DNA of 64,000 nucleotides from NCBI GenBank assembly GCA_030141605.1, contig JAQGDQ010000793.1:31150-95149 (forward strand). Direction: 5' to 3'. The translations under genes and the position numbers were made by a program. Under the pieces are notes generated by a model. That model was given only the letters and a program-made list of their open reading frames with translations. It made no database searches and was not told where the DNA came from. Source of the stretch: Tubiluchus corallicola. Its lineage: Eukaryota; Priapulida; Priapulimorpha; Priapulimorphida; Tubiluchidae. Below are positions 1 through 35,829 of the stretch, in pieces. Positions within the stretch are counted from its first letter, which is position 1. The number at the start of each line of letters is the position of its first letter.

Positions 1-135
1 TTGATGATCTGAGGTAAAATAAATAGGCAGATTGTTAAAGCACAAAAAAATTACCTGTATGAGTGTTTGGATAATTTATCTATTTCTGAAAAATCCACCG
101 ATGCTTTTCAAACTCGAAATCGCCAATTTTTTCAG
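1..135 (+). other. intron 3' end upstream of the first BPTF exon seen
   Basis: Non-coding. It ends in a clear polypyrimidine tract and AG (TTTTTTCAG, ending at 135). The following frame enters directly at the conserved DVVNVS motif, so the frame that is open from 67 is intron read-through and not an N-terminus. Confidence 0.7.
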
Positions 136-23682
<23,547 letters not shown>

Positions 23683-23772
23683 TGGCGGAGAATCCGCGTG
23701 GAACGGTGACTGAATCCATGTAAAAGTTGTAAAAAAAACATACGGAAGGTGGCAAATGATTTTTATATGCAC

Positions 23773-23888
23773 GACGTGGAGAAACTGGATTTCTACTTCG
23801 CGGCGAAGCAGACGTGGAGAAACTGGATTTCTACTTCGCGGCGAAGCAGACGTGGAGAAACTGGATTTCTACTTCGCGGCGAAGCAGT
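23773..23888 (+). repeat. 38-bp tandem repeat in the BPTF 3' UTR
   Basis: Three near-perfect copies of GTGGAGAAACTGGATTTCTA followed by CTTCGCGGCGAAGCAGAC begin about 90 bp after the stop codon. Each unit holds the hairpin-forming CTTCGCGGCGAAG. They are probably transcribed as part of the mRNA. Confidence 0.8.
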
Positions 23889-24586
23889 TAACTTATATAG
23901 TATATATAGTTCAGCATAAAGTTTGTAAATTTTGGTATATTTTTAAATAACATCTGTCGTCCGTATACTGTACTCGCTAGTATCCCCGAATCGCCGTCAT
24001 CATCATCATCGTCGTCATTTCTGCTGAGAAGTACGTTGTAAAAAAGCTTTGTAAATATGTTGGCATTGTGCGAAAACGAAACGTGTCGCGCGCGCGTGTA
24101 CAGGCGGACCGAATTGTAAAGTTTCTCTACGAGCTCATGGACCACGAGGGGTGCGATCTAGTTCAACCCGACGCTCGCCCTCGTTTGGTGAATTTCCCTA
24201 ATTTATGCTTTTATCGTTTGCTCTGTAAATGGATTGTGTTGAATTTGATTTTTCCCCTTTCTCGTTTATCGTCGACGTTTGGCGCATCCCTCGCGTTCTG
24301 GCAAAAACGCTCACTAGATGGCCCTGGTGGTGCATCCGTGCACAGGAAATGTAGAAAGATTTCCGCTCTTAATCCTGTACCGGTATGAAAAGTTTATGGC
24401 ATTTAACTATGTTCTCGTCGCAAATTTATAAAAGGTTACTGTTGCCATAGTAACCGAAAGAACGTAGGGCTGTTGCTATAGTAACCGAAAGAACGTAGTG
24501 ACCTTATTACTTTCCCCCTAGTGACATCTATTGGTGAAAAATTTTTCCTTAAACATTCTGTTACTACGACAGCTTAAAGACGAACT
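23889..24586 (+). other. BPTF 3' UTR/downstream sequence
   Basis: No AATAAA was found soon after the stop, so the transcript end is not fixed. A short duplication, GTTGCYATAGTAACCGAAAG, occurs twice at about 24440-24500. Confidence 0.5.
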
Positions 24587-25270
24587 CCATTTCTCATTTG
24601 TTAATGTGCATTAATAGGTAGTACCAATTACTGATAAGTTAGCAAACCCTCATTTGTTAATGTACATTAATAGGTAGTACCAATTACTGATAAGTTAGCA
24701 AACCCTCATTTGTTAATGTACATTAATAGGTAGTACCAATTACTGATAAGTTAGCAAACCCTCATTTGTTAATGTACATTAATAGGTAGTACCAATTACT
24801 GATAAGTTAGCAAACCCTCATTTGTTAATGTACATTAATAAGTAGTATGCATTACTGATAAGTTAGCAAACCCTCATTTGTTAATGTACATTAATAGGTA
24901 GTACCAATTACTGATAAGTTAGCAAACCCTCATTTGTTAATGTACATTAATAGGTAGTACCAATTACTGATAAGTTAGCAAACCCTCATTTGTTAATGTA
25001 CATTAATAAGTAGTACCAATTAGTGATAAGTTAACAAACCCTCATTTGTTAATGTGCATTAATAAGTAGTACCAATTACTGATGAGTTAACAAACCCTCA
25101 TTTGTTAATGTACATTAATAAGTAGTATGCATTACTGATAAGTTAACAAACCCTCATTTGTTAATGCACATTAATAAGTAGTATGCATTACTGATAAGTT
25201 AACAAACCCTCATTTGTTAATGTACATTAATAAGTAGTACCAATTACTGATAAGTTAGCAAACCCCGTCC
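24587..25270. repeat. 56-bp minisatellite between BPTF and mLST8
   Basis: About 12 copies of CCCTCATTTGTTAATGTACA followed by TTAATAGGTAGTACCAATTA and CTGATAAGTTAGCAAA. GTATGC and AGTAGT variants are clustered in its right half. Confidence 0.95.
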
Positions 25271-25279
25271 TTCGTACAT

Positions 25280-25630
25280 TGTAAACCTGATAATGACATT
25301 GTCTGAAGCCCCAATACCGGATCTTTGGGTTGTCTGAAGCCCCAATAGCGGATCTTTGGGTGGTCTGAAGCGCCAATACCGGATCTTTGGGTTGTATTGC
25401 AATATATTTATGCCCATTATGATACTAATGTTAATTTATTATTGAAAAACGTTTGCATATTCTCCCACTTGTATGTAATAGCCAATTAGGTACCAAACTG
25501 TAAGGATATTTTTTACGAAAATTACCGACCATCGTTATCTCTTGTTCTATGCTCAGCTGTATAGCTTGTCGACTGTATTTGTCTCGTATGTTCTATGCTC
25601 AGCTGTATAGCTTATCGACTGTATTTGTAA
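25280..25630. repeat. short tandem duplications in the BPTF-mLST8 gap
   Basis: Three ~33-bp copies of GTCTGAAGCCCCAATACCGG/ATCTTTGGGTT lie at about 25292-25395. A two-copy repeat of TTCTATGCTCAGCTGTATAG lies at about 25549-25630. Confidence 0.75.
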
Positions 25631-25779
25631 AACGAAACGTGTTTATGAAATCTAATTCTTTCGTAATAGAAGTTAGAAAAAGAAATTTTTCCTGATTTGT
25701 TTATTGTTTATCTAGAGCGATGAGCTTTTTTGCGGTTTCGTTGCGCGCACTCGCAGTTGCTGTAGGTCAGTATCGCGTC

Positions 25780-26062
25780 GTAACTACAACCGTCACGTGA
25801 CATGTGGGTAAAGCAAAGCCGTCAGACACATTAGTTCAGTAACTTCAGTTGTTTTGCGTGGACTTTACTTAATTATGCGTTAGTCTGTGCGTAGAGTGAT
25901 TTACTAGCAGGATCTTGCTTGAGAACAAGCAAAAAATGAACTAGGTAAGGTTCTAGCTAGCTGTTAAAATTGTTATTATTACAATAGCATGGGCTGTGAG
26001 GCGTTGTCAAGTGTACACAAATGCGTTGTCTGGTACACTTAACCTTTGACCTTTTCACGATC
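25780..26062 (+). mobile_element. MITE family J, incomplete copy
   Basis: It is the reverse complement of most of the element at 40974-41275, with shared blocks CAAAAAATGAACTAGGTAAGG, GTGTACACAAATGCGTTGTC and ACACTTAACCTTTGACC. The right terminal sequence is present; a left inverted partner was not found. Confidence 0.7.
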
Positions 26063-26247
26063 ATCATCAATCGCTGGAACTCTGAAAAGGCTTACTTACA
26101 TTCGTTAAGAAACCACTATCTGCTGTGATTTCTGTCTGTGTCGGTTGAGTAACAGCTGTCCTCAGATTCCTGAAAGGAAACTCCATCGTTACATTGACAA
26201 CAATCTCCAAGACTACAGCAGATCGCACACATACCACATACGCGCGG

Positions 26248-26457
26248 ACTCTCTCTCTCTTTCTCCCCTCTCTCTCTCTCTCTCTCTGCCTCTCTTTCTC
26301 TCTCCCTCTCTCTCCGTCTCCCTCCCCTCTCTCTCTCTCTCTGCCTCTCTTTCTCTATCTCTCTCTCCCTCTCTCTCTCTCTCCATCTCTCTCTCTCTTT
26401 CTCCCCTCTCTCTCTCTCTCTTTCTCCCCCCCCCTCTCTCTCCCTCTCTCTCTCTCT
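26248..26457. repeat. (CT)n microsatellite
   Basis: Interrupted CTCTCTCT tract with CCCC and TTTCTC variants, in the intergenic space about 220 bp downstream of the mLST8 polyadenylation signal. Confidence 0.95.
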
Positions 26458-26676
26458 TGACAATAGTTGCAGTTAAAACTTGAAATTGATTTTACATCTA
26501 TGAACATTTATAGCCAAACGTGATGATTCCAATCTTGGGATGAACAACATTACACGGATCAATGCACTTTTTTCTTAAGCAAAGCTAAGACGGCGCTTTT
26601 TGAAGTTTTCCAAGCTTGCAAAACAAGAAATCATGTTTAAATTTTGTATATATATGCATATGTATTGATTATATAC

Positions 26677-26682
26677 TTTATT
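26677..26682 (-). terminator. candidate mLST8 polyadenylation signal
   Basis: TTTATT on the plus strand reads AATAAA on the mLST8 strand, about 170 nt beyond the stop codon. Confidence 0.6.
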
Positions 26683-26850
26683 TACAAAATCTAGCATATC
26701 ACTAAATCAATGTCATTAACAAAGATAACAACAATACGAAAAAGAATATAGCCGAATGTGTAACACGTCGCACACGAGTCTAATATAGACTCGCCCTCCA
26801 CACGAGTGCAAATAAGCTGTAGTAGCAACAAGAATTTGCAACGGAAACGG

Positions 26851-29800
26851 CTACTGCAGCATTCCGTCGCTGAAAGCCAGCGCAACGATCGCTTTTTGGT
26901 GTCCATTGTACTCCCTCTTCACGTCTTGACCTTCCACGCTCCACAGCCGTGCCGTGTTATCGGAAGAGGCTGAAATATCAAATTGATACGTTTTTTGCAC
27001 ACACTCTCCAAAAGTTTTGAGAAGATGCTCGCAAAAGTCCGCGAGTGATTTTTTGTTAATAATGAACGGCATTAAAACGAAACCAAATGTGTGCTTGCAT
27101 ACAAACATCGCCATAACACAGGGGTGTGCAAATTATCTGACTAGCCGGGCCACATTAAACTTTCTCACAATTCCTGTGGGCCACAGGCAGTTTGATGAAG
27201 GACCAAGTACAGAAAGGCCTAATAACGATTTTTTTGCGTCCGACCTGCGCACATCATTACTACTACACTCAAGAAACTATTTTAGAAGTTATTAAAATTT
27301 ATATTACAAACCATATATTTCTACTTTCAGGACAGATAGTGGTAATTTCATTACAATGCATATTAGTAATGTGTATCGTACAGTCTGAGTAGTACAGTGT
27401 TATTAAGCTACAACCGTCTTGTAAGGGTTAATGGCATCCGATCTAGTAGAAAAAACTACCCGCACTATCTTTGGGATCGTGGCACGGAGTACAGCTGGAT
27501 ACACTCAATTAATCGCCCAGGCCGCACTTTCATTAGGTTGACAAATCTCTTCGCGGGCCGCACAAATTCTCTCCGCCGGCCACAAGTGGCCCGCGGGCCG
27601 CAATTTGCACACCCCTGTCATAAAGCATAAAAGTAAACACATTTTCCGAGGAGAAAACGAACTTCTTCTAAAATGTGATACCCTCAAACTTTGGAGTTCC
27701 AGGCTATAGCCTGGTTACCCTATTGCAGGGATGAGAATTTTCCGCGGATACACGGAATTCCAAGTTTTTGGAAGACCAGTAGTGCCATTTTTGTAAATCA
27801 CGTAAATTCGTTGAGAAAATTTTATGGACCCAGTACATTATTTCACAAGCTGACCGCTAGTTGGCAGGCCGTCACTTTGTTTACATCACGTACATCAGTG
27901 TAACCACGTGTATATCTCTATGTATAAAAATGTAGAATCAATTGTGCGGAGTTAATTGAGTCAATTACAGACAGTTTTTATATACTTTTGCATAAGAGCA
28001 GCCACAGTACTTGGGCGTTTTTGAGACAATTAGGTATCATGTATCCTTGATAGTTGTGTAATTTAAATTATGTATGAAACAAGGTAATTGATATTTTAAG
28101 TCCACTTAGAGGCCACAAAATTGCAATTTGTTGCTGGCTCCAAGGAGGTTTCGCCCCCCTTGAACCCCCACGGGGGTCTACGCGGCTCCCAAACCTCTGA
28201 CCTGTTTCAGGGTTTTTTGCAATTTGTCATTCTCATCCCTGCTATTGGTTAATCCCCCCCCCCCCCCCCCGTTCTTACCTGTGAAAATGTACTGCGAATC
28301 ACCGCTGAAAGCGCAGTCCCAAACCCAGCGCTGACTTGAGCACTTCAGTTCCGTCATTAAGCTAAAGTCTGCAGTCTTCCATATCTTCGCGGTTTGATCG
28401 GCAGACGTCGTAGCCAACAGCCTGAAACGTTTAGAAAAGCCGAGTGCAGGTAACGGCAACTATCGTTTTACCGATGTTCTTTGAGCTTTGACTACTCGGA
28501 GCGATAAAAAACTTACTCTTACATTCTCGCTAATAGGAAGCAACGTTCTCACAAGGTTGTACAAAATATAGTTACACTCGTATCTCGGTTTGCCGGTCTC
28601 GCTTTTATACGGATATCGGAAAATTCGAACGAAATCTGGTCCGTATAAAGCCCCGCATGTTACGGACACAGTCCGGGTTTTGCGAGCTGACTGCTAGTGG
28701 GCGGGCCGTCACTTTGTTTACATCCCAGCAGCATGCAACAACACATGTGGCTTGTATGTCAGCATGTTCATTGCTTTAATCAGCATGTAAGTGGTTTAGC
28801 ACCAATTATGTGGAGTTATTTGAGACAATTACCGACAGTTTTATATACTTTTGCACAGAAGCGGCCAGTACTTGGGCGTTTTTGAGACAATTAGATGATT
28901 GATTCTACATTACCGTGAGTCTAATATGTCAGGAGCGGCCCATACTATAAGTTTCTTGAAACAATTAGGTGATTGATTTTGCATCACCGTGAGTCTAATA
29001 CACGGCACCTACCGAATTAGCTTAGTATCGTTAAATGCAGACAATCGGCAAAGTCGGACCGACGTCTCCCCACCATTGTCCGGACCGACGTCTCCCCACC
29101 ATTGTCCGGACCGACGTCTCCCCACCTTTGTCGGGACCGACGTCTCCCCACCTTTGTCCGGACCGACGTCTCCCCACCATTGTCCGGACCGACGTCTCCC
29201 CACCATTGTCCGGACCGACGTCTCCCCACCATTGTCCGGACCGACGTCTCCCCACCTTTGTCCGGACCGACTTCTCCCCACACGTCTCCTCACCTTTGTC
29301 CGGACCGACGTCTCCTCACCTTTGTCCGGACCGACGTCTTCCCACATTTGTCCGGACCGACGTCTTCCCACATTTGTCCGGACCGACGTCTCCCCGCCTT
29401 TGTCCGGACCGACGTCTCCCCGCCTTTGTCCGGACCGACGTCTCCTCACCTTTGTCCGACAAACAGAGACATGAGTGTAGGCAAAACAAACTCTTACGTG
29501 CAGTCTGGACTAAACTTGCACTTTAGCGCGTAACGCTTGTGTGCTTCGATCTTCGTCTTGAAGCGAGCTTGCGTACAGCCGTTTGAACCGCTCAGCGTCC
29601 ATACATAACAATTACCCTGCAAAATAAAGTTTTTAACATATCTTCCTTACGTTGCTGAATATATGAATAAATTAGTTAAAAAATTAAAAAGGGAACTAAA
29701 AAGTGGACAATTTACTTTGAAACTCGTCAAATCACCATGCATCCAGTTCTTCTACGAATAAATCAGTTAAAAAATTAAAAAGGGAACTAAAAAGTGGACA

Positions 29801-32800
29801 ATTTACTTTGAAACTCGTCAAATCACCATGCATCCAGTTCTTTTACGAATAAATCGGTTAAAAAATTAAAAAGGGAACTAAAAAGTGGACAATTTACTTT
29901 GAAACTTATCAAATCACCATGCATCCAGTTTTCTACGAATAAATCAGTTAAAAAATTAAAAAGGGAACTAAAAAGTAGACAATTTACGTTGAAAACAAAA
30001 GTCCCTTATATCCGAGTACCTTATAAATGAAGATTTTTACATAGGAAAAACGTACGAAAAATTGGGACCGGTATTGGTGGTCCCTAATAAGCGAATGTCC
30101 CTTATAAGCGAGCATGTTATACCCAAGGTGGACTGTACGTGCACACTGGACATTCATTAATTCATCATAGAGCCTCCGCTTGACCGCATGAAAGCTCCAA
30201 TTTGAACAAATCTGTCTGATTGGCTTAAAACGGGCCCTGCCGGATGGCTTCTCTAGTTACAACTCACCTTGTTATTAACGGCTGCCAGGTAGGAAGCCTC
30301 CAAATCAATGGCCACGGATTGAACAGACGCATCTGCTTCCGACACGAGAGGTTCGTTGTGGTTCGTGCGCACGTCCCAAAAATGTATTGTTCCGCTCTGG
30401 TCACCCACGATCAGTTCACCCTGCCGTGAGAAGTCATTCTTTAGTTTTTATTTAGGATTGGATCTGAACAACATGATTTAGGATCCTCACCACAACAGAC
30501 TTTACACACTATTTACAAGAACATTTACAGTAAGAATAGACTATAACTACACAAGCTGACAAGTTTTACTACAAGATTACATTAGACATTAGTAACATTT
30601 ACAGTAAGAATACACTATAACTACACAAGCTGACAAGTTTTACTACAAGATTACATTAGACATTAGTAGAAAATGACGGTTAGAAAATATTAATGTACGA
30701 ATATTTAAGACTGATGCATTTCATATCAGATAGAAACTACTGGAAGCGTTTAGTACGTAATATAAAGTCATGTATGCATTGGAATATTTTACAGTTAGCA
30801 AGAAAGTTAAATTCATCCTTTCCGAATAATAACAACTTCAACAGATCATTATTTCCTAAGGCAGCTATATTAAGGTTTTCGGGCAGAAGTATTTCATTTA
30901 GTTTATCAAACATAACAACCCTAGTTTGTTGATACAGTTGTTGTTAGAAAAAGTGTCAATTTACAAATATGGACACAGCTCTCTGAATCAATCTCTGGAA
31001 TTCTAAGCGAGTTTCTACCTCCCTTAACGTTCAAAGCGCAAAGGAAAGGTGCCAACGATCAACCGATTTGCCTGTCGGTGTCGCCATCTACTAAAATTTC
31101 CATTGAGCTAACAAAAGCTAGGGCAACTTTAACTAAAAGACTCGCGCAAACACGCACCTGGTTGGGATGTATAATCACACAGGTAACAGGTGCATTCACC
31201 TGGAAAATTCTCTGACATTGCGAATTCCTAGACCTGCAAACAGGTAAAAAAATATTGATCAAAATGCAAAGTTACACATCATAACAACGTACACAAAGCA
31301 CATTCAAAATTAATAATTAGGGAGAAGTGAATAGCAGAGTGTCTACGGCATGTATATTTAGCATTAGCAGTTAGGCAGTGCCAAGTCTGGTGGTAAAAAA
31401 ATGGATGACTACTGTAACATAACATTGTAACATATATAACAATATGTAACAATGTTGCATTGTTACAACTAACCTAATCCTACTAATTCCCATCTCCTGC
31501 ACTCTCCACTATCATTCCATCATTTTTACCTTCCCTTTTTTGCACTCTAACATCAGCACCATCAATTGCATTGCAGTCACACAAGTAATGCTTCTGACTA
31601 TAATGCAATCGACAATTTATATAGACATGCCATGTCGATTTTATTATGAAATTAATATAACTATGTATACCATGTTATCATAATGTATTTTGCTACATTT
31701 TATTGTCGTTTGGTGTTTTTGTAATAAAAAATAAAATAAATAAACATTATGACAATTAGGAAATAAACAAAACTAAACTAAACTAAACCTGAGGTCCCAG
31801 ATCCGCGCACAACAGTCCTCACCGCCGGTGAACATCCACTTTCCATCGCCGTGAAATCCGACGGCGGTTACGTTCTTCGAAATGCCCTCGTAGTTAACTA
31901 CCGGATTCGTGTTTCCGGAAACCACGTCGTACATGCGGACGTGGTGATGACCTTGAAACAGCAGAAGATGGCTTTAATTAAAGGAAAAGACAAGTAATTT
32001 AGCACGTTTGGGTTCGTTTTACCGTTTTTACTTAAACTTAGAAAAAATGTAACAAAAAACTTGTAAAAACTGTCTATGAAGCATAAAATTAACATAATTT
32101 TAATAGATAATAATAATAATTTTAATAATAATAATGATAATAATAATAATAATAATAATAATGGCAACAACAACAATAATGATGATGATAATAATAGTAG
32201 TAGTAGTAGTAGTAGTAATAATAATAACAACAACAACAATAATAATAATGATAATAATAATAATAACAATAATAATAACAACAATAATAATAATAATAGT
32301 AATAACAACAACAATGATAATAAAAATAATAATAATAGCAACAATAACAACAACAATGATGATGATGATGATGATGATGATAATAATAATAATAATAATA
32401 ATAACAACAACAATAATAATAATAATAACATTTTAATAATCTAATTAATAAAATTAATTTATGGTGTACAGAAATTTTCGAGCACGGTGGTCAAACTTCT
32501 GCGGCTTACCTAATGTTCACGCAAAAAAAAAATCACAAAATCAGCTTTGTGCCCGAAAGTGTGACATTTTACGGGAACAGACTCGGCCTTTTAAATTCAG
32601 ACAGTTCCTTTGCGGATGTCCCGGCTCCGCTACGAAACTCGACAGTTATTCCACTTCTACTGAATGTAAAAACGGTTCACGCCATGCAGTGCCAGACGGC
32701 TTGCATGTGGCAAATATTTATTGTTTACTCACCGGCAGCGGCAATCATCTGTCTGTCCGGAGTAATTTCCAAGGCATTCACTTGCTAAATTATCAACTAA

Positions 32801-34350
32801 GAAAAAATGTTTAAAATTATGATGTTTAGCTAAATAAAAAAACTGCATTAAAGGAAAAGTCAACACTCTCGAGAAGTTGAGCTTATTTTGATATTTGAGA
32901 AAAATGTTAGAAAGTTTCAGCAAATTCTGATAAGCGCCTCGTGAAATTAATAAAATCAATTTAAAGTCGCCGTCCTCTCACGCTTGGGCGGGCTCGTCTT
33001 AGACGAAAAATGGCCTGCCTCCACCTGGTGGGGCAGCAAGTAAGTAAGTACACGTACTGTTAGAGGAGTCGGTGTTAGAGTAAGTAAAATGCCAGATACT
33101 TTTAACTCTTAATGCATAACGTCCCATTGCGGGATGCTTTCGTATTGGTGTCTATACAGCTAGACTGTTTTTCAAGCATAAGAAGTAGCGATGTAGCAGA
33201 CGTTTTAACTAAGCAGTCACGCGCAGTTTAAGCGACCAGGCAGTGAATAAGTGAGTCGTTATGCAAGTAAGCTGCCGTTACTCTTCAGACATTCCACTTT
33301 ATAAAGTCAATAACATCCGTAACATTGATTTTGTGAAATTTTAAACTGTAAGAGGGACAGCAATGCAAAGGATTTTAATAAAGCAATCCATCCAGCCACA
33401 CCATAAACGATGATAAATGATAATGTTACAGGAGAAGATGCACTCATTCCTGTAATCAAAAAGAGGCCAGACACGGTCAGTTAACCCGCCGATAAGTATG
33501 TCAACCAGTCAGTCAATCTGAGTTAAAAATTTAGAGCACAATTAAAGGAAGAGTGGACGATTGCTTAGATTCAATCTCATTTTAATTTACTGACCAATAT
33601 ATACATTTTCTTGCCTATAAAAGTTAACAATTGTTCATTATATTTGAATAATTAGCTTAGAAAGTTAATTAATGGCGACCGAACACAGCTGTTGCTTACA
33701 TCAGAAACTAACCACAGTTTGTGCAATGGCAGGTATCTTCCCTTGCACATCAAGCACATTTGTATAAGTGTTACAGTACTGTTTATACGCGTGATGTCAC
33801 GAAACATGGGCTCTACATCATATGACGTCAGAAACTAACACGGCAGTTCATGATCATGCTTATCATGATTATGCCTTCTATTTGTCGGCCACGCGAATGT
33901 GACAAAAAGGCGCTGTTGCCAATCTTAGTAGATTCACTGAGTTGCGCGTAGCTTTGAAAGTTTAACAAAATTTGAGTATTCGAGGTAATTATTATTTAAT
34001 CTAAGCTTTGATTTAAAAAAAGCTATTGTAGTTTCAATATTTGAGAGAATTCTTTATTCTGAACTCATGTTTACACAATCATCCAGTTTTCCTTTAAATT
34101 TTTAAATAGACAATTTATTTATCAGTTGCTAAAACTCTGTGAACTTGCTCTAATTACATGCATCAAAATACACACGTTCGTTATCATCGATCAGAATATA
34201 TATTAAATATATTAAAAAGGATACAGAATCGGGGTGCTGGACAGTTCTGTGACATATTCCACTGTGAGCCTGCCAGAATCTGATGGTATGATCGTATCCG
34301 CCCGTAGCCAAGATCACCTGATCGCCGGCTCCTCCGGAGTTGCCAGTCAT
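26851..34350 (-). CDS. MLST8: mLST8/GbetaL, WD40 subunit of TOR complexes 1 and 2 (complete)
   Basis: Eight coding exons, in transcript order: 34350-34225, 32784-32733, 31951-31789, 31233-31158, 30420-30268, 29616-29498, 28421-28279, 26969-26851. All junctions have AG/GT borders and phases match; the 951 nt encode 316 aa, close to the 326 aa of human mLST8. Diagnostic stretches include [55 protein letters not shown]-like [20 protein letters not shown] and [10 protein letters not shown], covering the expected seven WD blades. The ATG at 34350 has an in-frame TGA upstream. In the family the propeller binds and stabilises the mTOR kinase domain in mTORC1 and mTORC2. It converges with BPTF and is divergent from RNPS1. 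Its introns host several transposons and arrays. Confidence 0.96.
27119..27617 (+). mobile_element. hAT-type MITE family E, copy 1 (mLST8 intron 7)
   Basis: Ends are CAGGGGTGTGCAAATT and its inverted partner. It is 499 bp and matches 36894-37394 along its length. Flanking 8-mers CCATAACA and TCATAAAG agree at 5 positions and may be a decayed target duplication. Confidence 0.85.
27726..28241 (+). mobile_element. MITE family A, copy 2 (mLST8 intron 7)
   Basis: CAGGGATGAGAAT starts the element and ATTCTCATCCCTG ends it, a perfect 13-bp inverted repeat. Flanking direct repeats CTATTG (27720-27725 and 28242-28247) again indicate a 6-bp duplication. Length is 516 bp. The right border is 37 bp from exon 7 of mLST8, next to a C homopolymer (28254-28270). 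Confidence 0.85.
28573..29479 (+). mobile_element. TIR element family B, copy 1, carrying a 26-bp array (mLST8 intron 6)
   Basis: Left end TACACTCGTATCTCGGTTTG and inverted right end (minus strand TACACTCATGTCTCTGTTTG), consistent with a TA target. The core GCTGACTGCTAGTGGGCGGG and TTTTGAGACAATTAGATG is shared with families A and B2. The right third is replaced by about 16 copies of a 26-bp unit, CGGACCGACGTCTCCCCACC plus ATTGTC (about 29055-29460). That unit resembles the element's terminal CGGACCGA/GTCTC words. Confidence 0.8.
29664..29990. repeat. 91-bp tandem repeat, four copies (mLST8 intron 5)
   Basis: Units contain AAATTAAAAAGGGAACTAAA and GAAACTCGTCAAATCACCAT, at spacings of 91, 91 and 90 bp. 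The array begins about 50 bp from exon 6. Confidence 0.9.
29996..30135 (-). mobile_element. TIR element family C, fragment (mLST8 intron 5)
   Basis: GTCCCTTATATCCGAGTACC, a TTTTTACATAGGAAAAACGT block and an end reading GGTGGACTG next to TA match the element at 46793-47691 in the opposite orientation. Confidence 0.75.
30522..30670. repeat. 74-bp tandem duplication (mLST8 intron 4)
   Basis: AACATTTACAGTAAGAATA followed by CACAAGCTGACAAGTTTTAC occurs twice in tandem with almost no differences. Confidence 0.8.
31234..31788 (-). other. mLST8 intron 3
   Basis: AT-rich intron containing a short TAACAWTGTAACATATATAAC motif cluster near 31410-31470. No gene or recognised transposon is visible. Confidence 0.6.
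32104..32440. repeat. (AAT/CAA)n microsatellite (mLST8 intron 2)
   Basis: AATAATAAC-type trinucleotide tract with TAGTAG and GATGAT islands. It generates spurious poly-Asn and poly-Leu frames. Confidence 0.95.
32785..34224 (-). other. mLST8 intron 1 with dispersed repeat copy 2
   Basis: Mostly unique AT-rich sequence. At about 33973-34104 it carries a second copy of the repeat at 2176-2302 (GAGGTAATTATTATTTAATC, AAAAAAAGCTATTGTAGTTT, TCCAGTTTTCCTTTAAA). No coding feature is seen. Confidence 0.6.
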
Positions 34351-35829
34351 TACGAATCACGTGCAACTAAAAGAACTATCACGATTAACAATCACTATCA
34401 CAAGTTTCTGATAATTTCAGTGACAGAATAGTAAGCTGATTCAAATGGAAGGGTTGAGATAGTTGTTGATTTGAAACAATCTATTATTCACAATTAGCGC
34501 CTCATCTAGCTAGCATTACTGTAGAAAAGCCAGCAATAAATGTAACTTCTTGACTCCATTTATCATATGTATTTCTGCAAGATAATGTTAAATTCATTAA
34601 GACGACACACCCTTACACACGCCAGCGCGCCGCTTAAGAAGAGGTACACAGAGAAGTCGAACAAGCGCGACCGTCCCACGTAGTGTTTCAACTCGCAAAG
34701 TCAGTGAGAAGTAGAAGAGAGATATGCTTGCACGAAACTGCCCACTAAAACGGTAGAGAGGCCGCCATGTAACGGCTGCCAGACTCGGCCGCAGTAAAAA
34801 TCTAATTCACTAGACGAAAAATGCTTGATTACGCCTCTATCTTTTTATCTCCTTCATGTACCAATTCTAACATGCTGCACCTGCAACATAAAACAGGGAA
34901 TCTTTGCAAAGTTGAGTTATTCATGAATCTCGTATAAAAGATTTTGTTTATTGCTGAAAGTAAAATTACGAAAAGCGGTGTACGAAATTGTTAGAAATTC
35001 TATGTAAAGTTATTTTTACTGAGATTTTGTTGAATTTAAATCAGGCAGACATTTAACAGAAGAATTTTAGCGCTTCAAGGTTAACTAACTTTTGCAGCTA
35101 CCTCATCATTTTGACAAAGTTGATACGAAGATTCAAAATCGCTTTTTGTTCTTTCAAAACTATGTTTTTAGTTTGACGTATTACTTCACTGAATTAATTT
35201 AATACTGGTGATATTTTTAATTTTTGTTGTTATTAAGGTATATAATTATATTACTATTAGCCACTGGTTTACACTTAATTTTTTCAAATCAAATCATTTA
35301 TTTTTTATCCCAATAACAATACAAAGAAAAATACCAGAAACTAACAAAATTGTTACTATAATATTGACTTAAATATTAATATTTCATTTCGAGTTGAAAT
35401 AAAAATGTGAAAATATAACTGTTTATGATATCATGCTACAGATCAACGTTAATTAATGACTCAATGAACTTATGAAAATATTATAAAATGCAATTTAATT
35501 ACATGCTCAAATGATTGTAAAGGAAAAGGTCATGCATAATCAGTATCCCAACCTGTGGATTTTTAACGAAGGTCGGTAAAACTGGTAAAGCAACACCACT
35601 AAAATTTACGAATCCAAATCTTCCTACACAAGGATGCTGCTACAATGTATTTTTCTTCAGAGGTGGGTGTAGTCCGTGGCGCCACCCGTTCTAGCTACGC
35701 CAATGTAGTATTCCTTACCGTTGCTGTAGATGAAACGAATGCTATAGTACATTGTTGGTACATTGTACCTTTCTTCGGGGGTAGGAATGGCCCCGCTATA
35801 GTACATTGATTTTTCAGATCCTTTACACG
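34351..35829. promoter_or_regulatory. shared 5' interval between divergent mLST8 and RNPS1
   Basis: The two start codons face away from each other across 1,479 bp, so this interval must hold both promoters. The most promoter-like part is the GC-richer stretch at 34610-34800. It contains GCCGCCAT (34761-34768), which reads ATGGCGGC on the minus strand and fits the YY1 core often found near housekeeping gene starts. A CTATAGTACATTG motif occurs twice at about 35740-35810. TTTTTCAG at 35811-35816 could be the acceptor of a 5' UTR intron of RNPS1. Confidence 0.45.

Noticed and set aside
28989-29533. Frames of [15 protein letters not shown]-like repeats on both strands
   Set aside because: They come from the 26-bp array inside a transposon, open on both strands, with no start context or homology.
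35806-35829. Upstream non-ATG extension of the RNPS1 frame
   Set aside because: There is no ATG upstream in frame; the extension crosses a probable 5' UTR splice acceptor (TTTTTCAG) and has no similarity to RNPS1.
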